Below are positions 1-9,462 of a stretch of DNA of 64,000 nt, in pieces. Each line of letters starts with the position of its first letter. Positions within the stretch are counted from its first letter, which is position 1. The DNA is from Claveliimonas intestinigallinarum (GTDB lineage: Bacteria > Bacillota > Clostridia > Lachnospirales > Lachnospiraceae), in the NCBI GenBank assembly GCA_019115145.1, contig DXED01000029.1, positions 62,001-126,000 on the forward strand, written 5' to 3'. The notes under the pieces were generated by a model. The model worked only from the letters and a program-made list of their open reading frames with translations. It made no database searches and was not told the origin of the DNA. The position numbers and the translations under genes are program-made.

Positions 1-1411
1 TAAAGTTCTGGATATCATCCAGCGTCTTCAGGCACATATCCCGCATTTTCTTCAGCTCACCCAAGGCATCCTCCGAGAAGGTCTGCCCCCATTTTTTCAG
101 GTTTACCGCATATCCGGCAATATTCATGGCGTGGTCGCCGATCCGCTCCAGGTTGCCTACCACTGTGTAGTAGCCGCTGATATTTTTCAGATCCTGGCTG
201 GCCGACTCGGAGGACATGACGTGGACAATGTACCTGGATATCTCCACATTGAGATAGTCAATGTACTCTTCCCTCTCATCGATCTCCTCACTCTTGCTCA
301 CATCCCCCTTCAGCAGGGACTCAAAGCTGTCCTCAATATTCTGGCGCACCATGCCTGTCATGCGGCCCACCTCCTGCTCTACCTGAGCCTGGACAATGGC
401 TGCCTGACCTACCTGGTAGCTGGTCTCAAAGGGCGTAATGTACTTGAGCCGCTTGATCTCGTCCTTCTCCTTCTCGCTCTCCGGCAGGATCTTCTCCGCC
501 AGGCTGGCCATATAGGTTCCAAATGGAAGGAGGAGCAGGGTCGTCACTACGTTGAAGGTGGTGTGCACATTGGCAATCTGGGCCGCCGGGTTGTTCGGCG
601 CTGTGGTGGCCATAAAGTCAACAAAGGGCGTCACGATACAGATAATCGTAAATATCGTGGTACCGATAATGTTGAACATGAGGTGGATGATGGTGGTCCG
701 CTTCGCGTTTGTCCTCGTTCCGATGGAGGCCAGCACAGCCGTGATACAGGTTCCGATATTCTGCCCAAACAGGATGAATACCGCACTGTGCAGGGGCACC
801 AGTCCCGCTGTCGCCAGCGCCTGCAGGATGCCGACGGAGGCGGAGGAGGACTGGATGATAGCTGTGAACACAGCTCCCATGGCGATGCCTGCCAGCGGGT
901 TGGAGAAGGTGGTCATAAAGTTGATGAACACCTCGGAGCTCTGGAGGGGCACCATGGCATTTCCCATCATATCCATACCGATAAAGAGAACGCCAAAGCC
1001 CGCGATAACCTCGCTGATATGCTTTACCTTTTCCTTTTTCACAAACATGATACAGGCAACGCCGACAAAGGCGAAGAAGGGCGCCAGAGCTCCCACGTCA
1101 AGCGCAATGAGCTGTCCTGTGATGGTGGTACCGATGTTGGCACCCATGATTACCCACACTGCCTGTCTCAGTGTCATAAGTCCTGAATTCACAAATCCCA
1201 CTACCATAACCGTGGTCGCCGAGGAGGACTGGATCACCGCTGTGATGATAGCTCCCGCAATGACGCCCTTAAAACGGTTCGATGTCAGCTTCTCCAGGAT
1301 CGTCTTCATTTTGTTTCCCGCTGCCGTCTCCAGGCCGGTACTCATCATCTGCATACCGTACAGGAAGAGAGCAAGACCCCCAAGCAGCTGCAAAACCTCT
1401 GTAATTCCCAT
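1..1411 (-). CDS. Na/Pi cotransporter family protein (3' end cut by window)
   Basis: Probable sodium-dependent phosphate symporter of the inner membrane. The 470 codons visible start with MGITEVLQLLGGLALFLYGM. Two inverted membrane repeats each carry the family's QSSSA motif (AVIQSSSATTV and AIIQSSSASVG), followed by GANIGTT and GQNIGT, which are the substrate-binding signature. From about residue 340 the protein becomes a soluble helical PhoU-like domain (ISGYYTVVGNLERIGDHAMNIA). That architecture is the common Clostridia form. The C-terminus lies beyond the left edge. The start at 1411 is preceded by an AAGGATGG-like site. The AEC transporter gene ends 46 bp upstream on the same strand, so they may be co-transcribed. 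Confidence 0.9.
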   Translation of the reverse strand, partial: MGITEVLQLLGGLALFLYGMQMMSTGLETAAGNKMKTILEKLTSNRFKGVIAGAIITAVIQSSSATTVMVVGFVNSGLMTLRQAVWVIMGANIGTTITGQLIALDVGALAPFFAFVGVACIMFVKKEKVKHISEVIAGFGVLFIGMDMMGNAMVPLQSSEVFINFMTTFSNPLAGIAMGAVFTAIIQSSSASVGILQALATAGLVPLHSAVFILFGQNIGTCITAVLASIGTRTNAKRTTIIHLMFNIIGTTIFTIICIVTPFVDFMATTAPNNPAAQIANVHTTFNVVTTLLLLPFGTYMASLAEKILPESEKEKDEIKRLKYITPFETSYQVGQAAIVQAQVEQEVGRMTGMVRQNIEDSFESLLKGDVSKSEEIDEREEYIDYLNVEISRYIVHVMSSESASQDLKNISGYYTVVGNLERIGDHAMNIAGYAVNLKKWGQTFSEDALGELKKMRDMCLKTLDDIQNF

Positions 1412-1457
1412 TTCTTTTTTCCATCCTTTGTTTTTTCAAATTTTTATACAAAGCCTG

Positions 1458-2390
1458 TCAGATGAGCGCCTCATAGAGAAGCACCATCAGAGGCATCGTA
1501 ACAATACAGAAGATCACGGACATGACATTGATCACGCTGGCGTATCGGGCGTCCCTGCCGTGGATCTGGGCCAGCTGTGTCACCATGACCGCCGCCGGCG
1601 CGCTTGTGGCCAGGAGCACTACCATCAGGATGTACTCCGCATCCTGATGCAGGCTCACTGCCCCGCTGAAGGTAAAAATCAGTATAGCTATGACCGGAAA
1701 GAAGACCAGGCGTATAAAGCAGATAAAGTAGGGCCTCTTCTGCCGGAACACCCATCCCAGGTCCACATTCCCGATGATCATGCCCACCGCCAGCATGCTG
1801 GCCGGGCCGATCATGTCCCCAAAACCGCCGACACACTCGCCAACGATATAGGGAAGGCGAATACCGGTGGCAAAGAGGATAAACCCGATGACAATCGCTA
1901 TGATGTTCGGATTGAGGAGGATCTTCCTCCAGTTCTTCTCCTGTCCCTGGCAGATCACGGACTGTCCGTGAGTCCAGATCAGGATCGTCTGCACGATAAT
2001 GTACGCGGTGGTGTAGAAGACCCACTGCTCTCCCAGCACCGCGGACACAAGGGGAACGATCAGGTTGCCCGCGTTGCTGTACTCCACAGACGCCTTCTCG
2101 ATCCCGTTAAAGTGCAGAGGCCCCGCCAGGAGCCGCCCCCCTCCGATCAGTATGATATGGACAAGGATGCAGGCCGCCCCCGCCAGCAGGAAGCCCATCA
2201 GCTTATCTGATGTAAAATCAATCTGAAACGCGTTGATGACCACACAGGGGGAGCAGATATACACCACCATGTTGGAGATGATCCTGCTGTCCTCCTCTTT
2301 AAATTTTCCTGATTTCACTGTCAGAAAGCCCACCAGGCCCATGAGGAACAGGACTGCGATCTGCTCTGCCAGCAGTATGCTTATCTCCAT
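1458..2390 (-). CDS. AEC (auxin efflux carrier) family transporter
   Basis: Integral membrane carrier of 310 residues with about ten hydrophobic segments in two halves. The N-terminal half shows VYICSPCVVINAF and the mid region YSNAGNLIVPLVSAVLG, the conserved polar break of the AEC family. The C-terminal part has SAPAAVMVTQLAQIHGRDA, also typical. Family members export small organic anions such as malate or amino-acid derivatives; the substrate here cannot be read from sequence. It lies between the Na/Pi transporter and an unknown membrane protein, all on the minus strand. Confidence 0.88.
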   Translation of the reverse strand: MEISILLAEQIAVLFLMGLVGFLTVKSGKFKEEDSRIISNMVVYICSPCVVINAFQIDFTSDKLMGFLLAGAACILVHIILIGGGRLLAGPLHFNGIEKASVEYSNAGNLIVPLVSAVLGEQWVFYTTAYIIVQTILIWTHGQSVICQGQEKNWRKILLNPNIIAIVIGFILFATGIRLPYIVGECVGGFGDMIGPASMLAVGMIIGNVDLGWVFRQKRPYFICFIRLVFFPVIAILIFTFSGAVSLHQDAEYILMVVLLATSAPAAVMVTQLAQIHGRDARYASVINVMSVIFCIVTMPLMVLLYEALI

Positions 2391-2473
2391 GGTGTCTCTT
2401 TCATCTCACTTCTCCTTTGTAATGAATTCTTTATCGCAAAGCTCTTTATCGTGCATCCTCCGCGCCAAAATCC

Positions 2474-4078
2474 CTACTGCTGCTTCACGGCCGTAACTGT
2501 GTTGGCCGGCGTTCCCTCCTGGTACTCCAGGGTGACACTGTCCCCCTCCTGGTACCGGATGATATCCAGGCAGTCCGCCACCGGCACATCGAAGATCTCT
2601 TCGGAGCCCTCCACCATGACGTAGTAGTGGGAGTTGCCGTCCACCACAGCCTCCGCCATCCGGGTGATCACACCGGTGACTGTCATAGTCTCAGCCACCT
2701 CAGCCTCCTCTTCCTCTTTGATGCCATTGCTCACCAGGAGCTCACGGTAGTTTTCCTGGCACTCGCTGACGCTGTCCCCGATGGCCACGATCTGGTATTT
2801 CTGCACATTGACCATGGCGTACTTTTTCACCAGTCCGGCGTCGTCCTTCAGAGCGATAAAATAGGTGGGCTCATCCGCTATATTCAGCAGCAGCGGGAAG
2901 GTTGCCTGGTACTTGAGATTTTGTACCTGCCCCTCTGCCGAGTCCATGGCCGCCTGCTCGGTGGCGCCCTCCACCTCGTAATACTTGGTCTCCATGGTCC
3001 TCTGGTTTGCAAGGACAAACCCCACGTTGGACTGATCACCGTTGACGGAGGTCACACCCGTGTACATCCACACGTCATCGTCCATCGCAAGATAATTATA
3101 TCCCTCTGTTGTCTGCAGGCAGTCTCTCTGTCCCAGGATACTGTTGAAAAATCCGTGCTTCAGTGTGCCGTAATAGTCAAAAAGATCAACCAGAAGGTCA
3201 GCCGAGTACACTCTGTCGATCCACTGAGGCGCGTCCTCCACATCACAGGTGGTCGTCTCTCCCGTGATGGCATTGCAGAGGACTACTCTTCCTACCGTCT
3301 CCCCGCCAAAAAGGCCGATATTGAATTTTTTCACCGGGGCGATCCAGTAGGGCACCCCCTCCTCGTCTATCTCAAAGCTCAGCTCCCCATAGATATAAGT
3401 GGGGTGAGCAAACCGCAGATGACGGTAGATATTCCGGTTAAAATATTCGCTCGTGGAATATTTGATCCCCTCATCCAGCTTTACAAGCTCCGTGTTCTGG
3501 CTGGCCATGTCAATGAGGATGTAGGCCGGGATCCCTTCCGACCTGTTCGTCAGCCATTTGATGGGGCTGGCGTATTTCAGCGGTGTGACTCTGACAGGAC
3601 GGTCCTGGTAGTTGATCTGGCTGTAGATGTCATCCGCCTCAAACTGGGAGACCATGTCCACCATGCTCCCCATCTTCCTGTCTCCCAGGATTTCCGCTGA
3701 ATCCTTGTCAAGGAGCGGGATCTTGTCAAAGGAGAGCTCCTCTATATCTTCCGCAAAATCGCCCTCCTCCACTGTCATAAGCTGCTGATATTTCTTTGCG
3801 TTGATGACAGGGGAAGATAGCAGTGTTCCGGCCAGATATACGATGCCCACACCCAGGATCAGTCCAAGGAAAAACTTCATAGGACGGGACTTTCTGATCT
3901 CCCCTCTCCCCAGCCGTTTCCTCGCGGCATAAGCAACCGCGAGGACCACCAGCAGGAAGAGAAGGAAAAACCAGGTGTCCGAAGAATGGATATTGACTGC
4001 CGGCAGCGCAATATAATAGTAGATACCTGCAAGAAGCACCAGCGCAATACCCAGAATGATCTTTTTACTCTTTTTCAT
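2474..4078 (-). CDS. Conserved membrane protein of unknown function
   Basis: A 534-residue protein I cannot assign. It starts with a short cytoplasmic MKKSKK tail and has three hydrophobic stretches (residues about 6-30, 35-50 and 68-90). The rest is a large, mostly polar domain without cysteine motifs, presumably extracytoplasmic. The C-terminal ~70 residues (TVTGVITRMAEAVVDG onward) look like a small beta-barrel that might be OB-like. An acidic EEEEAEVAE linker precedes it. Its neighbours are transporters, with trkH 21 bp upstream on the same strand, so an envelope role is plausible but only inferred. The full-length ORF and AAAAAGGAGG-type ribosome site support a real gene. Confidence 0.75.
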   Translation of the reverse strand: MKKSKKIILGIALVLLAGIYYYIALPAVNIHSSDTWFFLLFLLVVLAVAYAARKRLGRGEIRKSRPMKFFLGLILGVGIVYLAGTLLSSPVINAKKYQQLMTVEEGDFAEDIEELSFDKIPLLDKDSAEILGDRKMGSMVDMVSQFEADDIYSQINYQDRPVRVTPLKYASPIKWLTNRSEGIPAYILIDMASQNTELVKLDEGIKYSTSEYFNRNIYRHLRFAHPTYIYGELSFEIDEEGVPYWIAPVKKFNIGLFGGETVGRVVLCNAITGETTTCDVEDAPQWIDRVYSADLLVDLFDYYGTLKHGFFNSILGQRDCLQTTEGYNYLAMDDDVWMYTGVTSVNGDQSNVGFVLANQRTMETKYYEVEGATEQAAMDSAEGQVQNLKYQATFPLLLNIADEPTYFIALKDDAGLVKKYAMVNVQKYQIVAIGDSVSECQENYRELLVSNGIKEEEEAEVAETMTVTGVITRMAEAVVDGNSHYYVMVEGSEEIFDVPVADCLDIIRYQEGDSVTLEYQEGTPANTVTAVKQQ

Positions 4079-4099
4079 AATTCCTCCTTTTTGAGGGAG

Positions 4100-5542
4100 T
4101 TAGAATTTCTTTCTCCACATATATGAGAATAACATCAAAAAGGGGAATATTTCAAGCCTTCCGGCCAACATATCAATACAAAATACAAATTTTGAGAACA
4201 GGGAGTAGTCCGCAAAGCTTCCCACAGGCCCTGTCAGGTTCAGTCCCGGGCCCACATTTCCAATGGTGGTCAGGACAGAGCCTACATTTGTGGTAAAGTC
4301 AAAGTTGTCCAGGGACACGAGCAGGACGGAAACAATGGCAATGAAGCCGTAGGCCATCAGGTAGATGTACACGTTGTGAATCGTGTCCTCCCCCAGCTTT
4401 TTCCCGCTCAGGCGCACCACATTGACAGACTTGGGATGGGCCATCTGCTTGACCTCCTTCCAGATGCTCTTCAGGGAGATCAGAAGGCGGGACACCTTGA
4501 TGCCGCCTCCTGTGGATGAGGCGCAGGCTCCCAGGATCATCAGAGCCGCAAGGACACTCTGGGAGAACACGGGCCAGAGGGTGTAGTCTGCCGTGGCGTA
4601 GCCGGTGGTGGTGATGATGGAGGCCACCTGGAAGGCCGCATAGCGGAATGCCTCCAGGACAGAGCCGTACAGGTGGCAGGTGTTGGCGGTAATAGCCGCG
4701 ATAGCGCCGCCGATGATCACAAGATAGGCCCGCAGCTCCTCATTTTTGAAGACCGGCTTAAAGTCTCTGAGCACCATAAAAAAGTACAGGTTGAAATTGA
4801 CGCCAAAAAGGATCATAAACACGGTGATAACCCCGTCCAGATAGGCGCTGTCAAAATGTCCCACGCTGTCCGCGTAGTTGGAAAATCCACCGGTTCCGGC
4901 TGTGCCGAAGGCGTGGATCAGGGAGTCGAACAGGTTCATGCCGCCCGCCATCAGGAGGATGACAAGGATCACGGTAAGGACAAAATACATGCCGTACAGT
5001 ATCTGGGCCGTCTCTCTGGCTTTGGGTACCAGCTTATCCTTCTCCGGCCCGGGCACCTCGGCTCTCATCAGATGGATAGAGCTCTGTTTGTCCAGATTTG
5101 TCAGCACCATGACAAAGACCAGCACGCCCATGCCTCCCACCCAGTGGGTAAAGCTCCGCCAGAAGGTCATACAGCGGGGCAGCACCTCCACATCCCTCAG
5201 GATGGTGGAGCCTGTCGTTGTGAATCCGGACACGGTCTCGAAGAACGCGTCCATATAGTTTGGTATGGAGCCGGACAGGAAAAAGGGCAGGGCCCCGAAG
5301 AGGGACCAGAGTATCCAGGCCGAGGACACGATAAACAGCCCGTCTTTCCCGTAAAGCCCTGGATTTTGCGGCTTTTTCAGGCCTGTCATGAGAAAGAACA
5401 CAAACAGGACCGCCGCCGTGACGACAAACCAGACCGCACAGGCCTCTCCGTAAAGCAGTCCCACAAAGGCCGGGAGCAGAAGCAAAAGAGCTTCTACCCC
5501 CATCATTTTCCCAAGGATATGTAAAATCATTTTTTTGTTCAT
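4100..5542 (-). CDS. trkH: TrkH-type potassium uptake channel subunit
   Basis: Membrane subunit of the Trk/Ktr K+ uptake system, 480 residues. The four selectivity-filter P-loops are visible: TGFTTTGST near residue 105, GTAGTGGFSNY near 215, TTTGYATADY near 315 and TTIGNVGPGLN near 430. Conserved glycines are present in each. It lies directly downstream of trkA (12 bp gap, same strand), which encodes its cytosolic gating partner. Length matches the family. Confidence 0.95.
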   Translation of the reverse strand: MNKKMILHILGKMMGVEALLLLLPAFVGLLYGEACAVWFVVTAAVLFVFFLMTGLKKPQNPGLYGKDGLFIVSSAWILWSLFGALPFFLSGSIPNYMDAFFETVSGFTTTGSTILRDVEVLPRCMTFWRSFTHWVGGMGVLVFVMVLTNLDKQSSIHLMRAEVPGPEKDKLVPKARETAQILYGMYFVLTVILVILLMAGGMNLFDSLIHAFGTAGTGGFSNYADSVGHFDSAYLDGVITVFMILFGVNFNLYFFMVLRDFKPVFKNEELRAYLVIIGGAIAAITANTCHLYGSVLEAFRYAAFQVASIITTTGYATADYTLWPVFSQSVLAALMILGACASSTGGGIKVSRLLISLKSIWKEVKQMAHPKSVNVVRLSGKKLGEDTIHNVYIYLMAYGFIAIVSVLLVSLDNFDFTTNVGSVLTTIGNVGPGLNLTGPVGSFADYSLFSKFVFCIDMLAGRLEIFPFLMLFSYMWRKKF

Positions 5543-5554
5543 ATCTGTCTACCT

Positions 5555-6916
5555 CTATCTGCGGAACATCTCTCTTAAGTCCTCTGTCCCGCGCTCTGTC
5601 GTGACAATGACAACACTGTCCCCCGCCTGTATCCGGTCATCTCCTCCGGGGATGATGATCCTTCCCTTCCGCCCGATGCAGGCGATCAGATACTCCGGCT
5701 TTGTGGGAAGCTCTTTGAGCGGCACGTCCGTGTACTCGCACTCCTGACGGATCAGGAACTCAAGGGCCTCCACCTTGCCCTCCACAAGGCGGTACAGGGT
5801 CTCCACATTGGCGCTCTTGATGGATTTCCTCCTGGCCCGCACATAGCTCAGGATGGCATCCGCCGTCACGCTCTTGGCGGACACGATGCTGTCAATGCCC
5901 AGCCCCTCCACCATCTGCGCCCGGGAATCCTCGTTGACCTTTGCGATGATCTTCGGCACGTTCTGGGTCCTGGCAAACAGCGCCATGATAATGTTCTCCT
6001 CATCCATCCCGGTCAGCGCCACCAGTGCGTCCGCACTCTCGATCCCCTCCTCCAGGAGAAGGTCGTGGTCGGTGGCATCTCCGTGGATGATGGTTGCTTC
6101 GGGGAGGAGCTCTGTCAGCTTTTCGCACCTTGCATAATCCTTTTCGATGATCTTCACATGCATCCTGCTGTGCTGCAGCTGGTGAGCCAGGTAGTAGCTG
6201 ACACCTCCCCCGCCGCAGATGAGGACGTTCTTGACCTTCCCTGTCCTCTTGCCCAGGGCGTTGAAGAAGTTCTCAAGCTCTCTGTGGGTGGCTGCAATGT
6301 GGATCCGGTCGCCCTCCTCAAGGACTGTGTCACCGTTGGGGATGAAGACCTCTTTGCCTCTGCGCACGGCACAGACAAGGATACGGATCTGGTATTTTCT
6401 GTATATATCTGCCAGGGACAGGTCCTTCAGCCTGCTGTCAGCGCGCACGCAGAATTCGACAAGCTCCACTCTGCCCTTTACAAACGTCTCCACTTTACTT
6501 GTGTCCGGAAAGAGCAGCACCCTGGCAATCTCGTGGGACACAGCCAGCTCCGGATTGACTGCCATGCTCAGATGCAGGTCCTCTTTCAGGAGTCCTATCT
6601 GACGGTAATAAACAGGATTTCTGACCCTCGCAATGGTGTGCTTTGCCCCCAGTCTCTTCGCCAGCAGACAGCTCAGCATATTAAGCTCGTCTGTGGATGC
6701 ACAGGCAATGACCAGGTCAGCGTGAGGCACGTCCGCCTCCTTCTGCACCTCCACATTCGCGCCGTCGCCGGTGATGCAGAAAATGTCCATGCGGTTCAGG
6801 GCTTTCTTCAGCTTCCCTGCGTTCTGGTCGATCAATACGATATCATAATCCTCTTCAGACAACTGGGCGCACAGCTTATGCCCCACCTTTCCGTCGCCAA
6901 TGATAACTATCTTCAC
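5555..6916 (-). CDS. trkA: TrkA, cytosolic RCK gating subunit of potassium uptake
   Basis: Nucleotide-binding regulator of TrkH, 453 residues, with two tandem RCK units, each a Rossmann TrkA-N domain plus a TrkA-C domain. The first Rossmann fold opens with MKIVIIGDGKVGHKL and ends its second strand with an acidic residue (VLIDQN). The second begins at about residue 227 (VLICGGGGVSYYLAHQL, then IIEKD). C-terminal TrkA-C modules contain RIHIAATHRELENF and GDSVVIVTTERG. It is first in a trkA-trkH operon behind a well-formed promoter at 6984-7012. Confidence 0.95.
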   Translation of the reverse strand: MKIVIIGDGKVGHKLCAQLSEEDYDIVLIDQNAGKLKKALNRMDIFCITGDGANVEVQKEADVPHADLVIACASTDELNMLSCLLAKRLGAKHTIARVRNPVYYRQIGLLKEDLHLSMAVNPELAVSHEIARVLLFPDTSKVETFVKGRVELVEFCVRADSRLKDLSLADIYRKYQIRILVCAVRRGKEVFIPNGDTVLEEGDRIHIAATHRELENFFNALGKRTGKVKNVLICGGGGVSYYLAHQLQHSRMHVKIIEKDYARCEKLTELLPEATIIHGDATDHDLLLEEGIESADALVALTGMDEENIIMALFARTQNVPKIIAKVNEDSRAQMVEGLGIDSIVSAKSVTADAILSYVRARRKSIKSANVETLYRLVEGKVEALEFLIRQECEYTDVPLKELPTKPEYLIACIGRKGRIIIPGGDDRIQAGDSVVIVTTERGTEDLREMFRR

Positions 6917-6983
6917 CTTTTTATACCTCTTTTTCCCATATTCTCTTTAGAACCTCTGTACATTTCCGATATACAGCAACAGG

Positions 6984-7012
6984 ATTATAGCACTTTTGTA
7001 TCTGCTCTGCAA
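6984..7012 (-). promoter_or_regulatory. Promoter of trkA-trkH
   Basis: On the minus strand TTGCAG (7007-7012) and TATAAT (6984-6989) are separated by 17 bp, and the -10 box is preceded by TGC, giving an extended -10. The predicted start is about 60 nt before the trkA start codon. Confidence 0.7.
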
Positions 7013-7027
7013 TACGGAAACAGGCAT

Positions 7028-7067
7028 GAAAAGGGCGGCATACATCACAAAAAAATGTATGCCGCCC
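7028..7067 (-). terminator. Intrinsic terminator after the EF-G-like gene
   Basis: Perfect 13-bp stem GGGCGGCATACAT (7033-7045) with its complement at 7055-7067, a 9-nt loop, and TTTTC following on the minus strand. A CTCTTTTT run on the plus side could also serve the opposite direction. It separates the EF-G-like gene from the trkA promoter. Confidence 0.7.
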
Positions 7068-7147
7068 CGGCCTCTTTTTGTGCTATTTTCACACCTGCAT
7101 TTTATCTATGATTTCGCGGAAAAGCTTCTATAGATAAGAGCGTGTTC

Positions 7148-9223
7148 TTATTCCTCCGCTGCCCTCTTGGCGATCTCCGCCTCCTGCACATCGTGAGGCG
7201 CCTGCTCATAGCGGGCAAAAGCGTACTCGTATGTACCCCGGCCTCCTGTCATGGAGCGGAGGGTTGTGCAGTAGCCGAACATACCTGTCATGGGCACGTC
7301 CGCCTCAATGACCTGGCGTCCGCCGCTGACCGGGTTCATGCCCAGCACACGGCCTCTCCTCTTGTTCAGATCACCCATAATGTCTCCTGTGTACTCGTCA
7401 GGCACTGTAACCTTCACAGACGCGATGGGCTCCAGAAGGATCGGATCGGCCTCCATAAAGCCCTTCTTGAAGGCCTGAATGGTGGCTGTCTTGAAGGCCA
7501 TCTCAGAGGAGTCTACCGGGTGGTAGGAGCCGTCGTAGAGCACTGCCTTGACGCCCACCACCGGATATCCGGCCAAGGGCCCCTTCTGAACAGACTCCTG
7601 AAGTCCCTTTTCCACAGCAGGGAAGTAGTTCTTTGGCACAGCGCCTCCCACAACTTCTTCCTCAAATACATAGGGGGTCTCCAGGTCGCCGGAGGGCTCG
7701 AAGCGCATCTTGACATGTCCATACTGGCCATGTCCGCCTGTCTGCTTCTTGTACTTGGAGTCCACGTCTGATTTCTTCCGGATTGTCTCCCGGAAAGCAA
7801 CCTTCGGGGTCTCCAGGAGAATCTCACATTTATATCTGGAGAGGAGCTTGCTGGCCACGATCTCCAGGTGCTGGTCGCCCATGCCGTAGAGAAGGCTCTG
7901 CCGGTTCTCACTGTCGTTGACAGCCTTCAGCGTCACATCCTCTGCCATCATCCTCTGGAGAGCCTGGGACACCTTGTCCTCATCGCCTTTGTTCTTCACC
8001 ACATACTTCATATATGTATAGGGCTTGGAGTAGTCGGTCTTGCTGTACACAACCTGGGTTGTCTTGGAGGAGAGGGTATCTCCCGTCTGGGTGTTCGGCA
8101 GCTTGGCGATAGCACCGATGTCACCCGCGAACATCTCGCTCACCTCCACAGGCTTGTTGCCGTTCATCGTGTAGATCTTGCCCAGCTTCACCTCTGTGTC
8201 TGATGCGGTGTTGTAGAGCGTGTCATCCCCCTTCAGCACGCCGGAGCATACTTTAATGAAGGAATATTTTCCGATAAACGGGTCTACCATGGTCTTGAAC
8301 ACGTAAGCACTCTTAGCGGCGGAGAAATTGTAGTCAGCCTCAAAGATCTCGTTGGTGGTCCGGTTCAGTCCGGCGCATTTTCTGCAGTCCGGGCTGGGGA
8401 AGAAGCGGACGATGTCGGACAGCAGGTTGGCAACGCCCTGGGCCTGGATGTTGGAGCCCATGGCCACAGGAACGATATCCCCGTCCATGACCTCTGTGCG
8501 CATGGCGGCCCGGATCTCCTCCACGGAGAACTCCTCGCCCGCGAAATACCTCTCCATAAACTCCTCGCTGGTCTCCGCGACCGCCTCCAGGAGCTTTTCT
8601 CTGTATATCTCCAGGTTGGGCTTGCAGTAGTCCGGGATCTCGCATTCCTCTCTCTGGCCGATGCCTGTGTACCGGCGTCCAGCGTTCTTGATGACATTGA
8701 CATAGCCTACCAGCTTCTCATTTTCGCGGATGGGCTGGAAGTGGGGCGCGATCACCTTGCCGTAGCGGTCTGTGAGCTGCTGCACGACCTCGCGGAAGCT
8801 GGCGTCGTCCACGTCCATCTCTGTCACATAGACCATGCGGGGCAGGTTGTACTTGTCACACAGCTCCCAGGCCTTCTCCGTGCCTACCTCCACGCCGGCC
8901 TTGCCGGAAACAACGATGACCGCCGCGTCCGCCGCGCTGACTGCCTCCTCTACCTCGCCAACAAAGTCGAAATATCCCGGCGTGTCCAGGACATTGATCT
9001 TAGCCTTCTCCCACTCGATGGGCACCAGTGTTGTGCTGATGGAAAATTTACGTTTCTGCTCCTCTTTATCAAAATCGCTGATGGTGTTGCCGTCCGTTAC
9101 TTTTCCCATACGGCTGATAGCACCGGAGACGTAAGCCATAGCCTCCACAAGGCTTGTCTTTCCGCTCCCCCCATGTCCCAAAAGGACCACGTTTCTGATT
9201 TCGTCCGTTCTGTAAACCTTCAT
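7148..9223 (-). CDS. Elongation factor G-like translational GTPase
   Basis: A 691-residue protein with the full five-domain EF-G layout. The G domain has GHGGSGKTSL as P-loop (residues about 15-24) and DTPGYFDF as switch II. The usual NKxD specificity motif reads TEMD. Domain IV (GGHGQYGHVKMRFEP) and domain V (ADVPMTGMFGYCTTLRSMT) are intact. The GGSGKT P-loop instead of DAGKT is typical of the EF-G-like paralogue of Firmicutes rather than housekeeping FusA, and the gene stands alone rather than in an rpsL-rpsG-fusA-tuf operon. Its precise role in translation is unknown. An AAGGAGG site precedes the start. Confidence 0.88.
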   Translation of the reverse strand: MKVYRTDEIRNVVLLGHGGSGKTSLVEAMAYVSGAISRMGKVTDGNTISDFDKEEQKRKFSISTTLVPIEWEKAKINVLDTPGYFDFVGEVEEAVSAADAAVIVVSGKAGVEVGTEKAWELCDKYNLPRMVYVTEMDVDDASFREVVQQLTDRYGKVIAPHFQPIRENEKLVGYVNVIKNAGRRYTGIGQREECEIPDYCKPNLEIYREKLLEAVAETSEEFMERYFAGEEFSVEEIRAAMRTEVMDGDIVPVAMGSNIQAQGVANLLSDIVRFFPSPDCRKCAGLNRTTNEIFEADYNFSAAKSAYVFKTMVDPFIGKYSFIKVCSGVLKGDDTLYNTASDTEVKLGKIYTMNGNKPVEVSEMFAGDIGAIAKLPNTQTGDTLSSKTTQVVYSKTDYSKPYTYMKYVVKNKGDEDKVSQALQRMMAEDVTLKAVNDSENRQSLLYGMGDQHLEIVASKLLSRYKCEILLETPKVAFRETIRKKSDVDSKYKKQTGGHGQYGHVKMRFEPSGDLETPYVFEEEVVGGAVPKNYFPAVEKGLQESVQKGPLAGYPVVGVKAVLYDGSYHPVDSSEMAFKTATIQAFKKGFMEADPILLEPIASVKVTVPDEYTGDIMGDLNKRRGRVLGMNPVSGGRQVIEADVPMTGMFGYCTTLRSMTGGRGTYEYAFARYEQAPHDVQEAEIAKRAAEE

Positions 9224-9261
9224 ATAGCTGCCTCCTTGCGTTTGTAAAATCTCATGGGTAT

Positions 9262-9290
9262 ATTGTACTAAAAATTTTCTGATTTTACAA
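9262..9290 (-). promoter_or_regulatory. Promoter of the EF-G-like gene
   Basis: On the minus strand TTGTAA (9285-9290), a 17-bp spacer and TACAAT (9262-9267), about 40 bp before the start codon. It is divergent from the tyrA promoter at 9326-9354, from which it is separated by 35 bp. Confidence 0.55.
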
Positions 9291-9325
9291 CTCTTTCATG
9301 CAAGTTTTACAAATTCAATACTCTT

Positions 9326-9354
9326 TTGACAACTTCTGTCAATCGTAGTAAAAT
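9326..9354 (+). promoter_or_regulatory. Promoter of tyrA-aroA
   Basis: Consensus TTGACA (9326-9331), a 17-bp spacer and TAAAAT (9349-9354). The predicted transcript has a leader of roughly 100 nt before tyrA. The leader contains short inverted elements around 9368-9395 (GCCTGCTCACAGGC) but no terminator or leader peptide that I could defend. Confidence 0.65.
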
Positions 9355-9462
9355 TTTTAGCAGACAGCCGCATAAGCCTGCTCACAGGCGGACAGGCGAC
9401 TTCTCCCGGAGCAAAGAATGAAACGGGGCGGCTTCAGCTTACAGAGAGGAATTTGACAGTAC

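Noticed and set aside
131..2210. Long plus-strand open frames (351 and 552 codons) over the transporter genes
   Set aside because: They are antisense to genes with clear family motifs, lack ribosome sites and encode unnatural His/Arg-rich compositions. High GC at third positions opens opposite frames here.
9361..9462. A tyrosine T-box or leader-peptide attenuator before tyrA
   Set aside because: No T-box sequence, no terminator and no Tyr-rich short frame were found in the ~100-nt leader.
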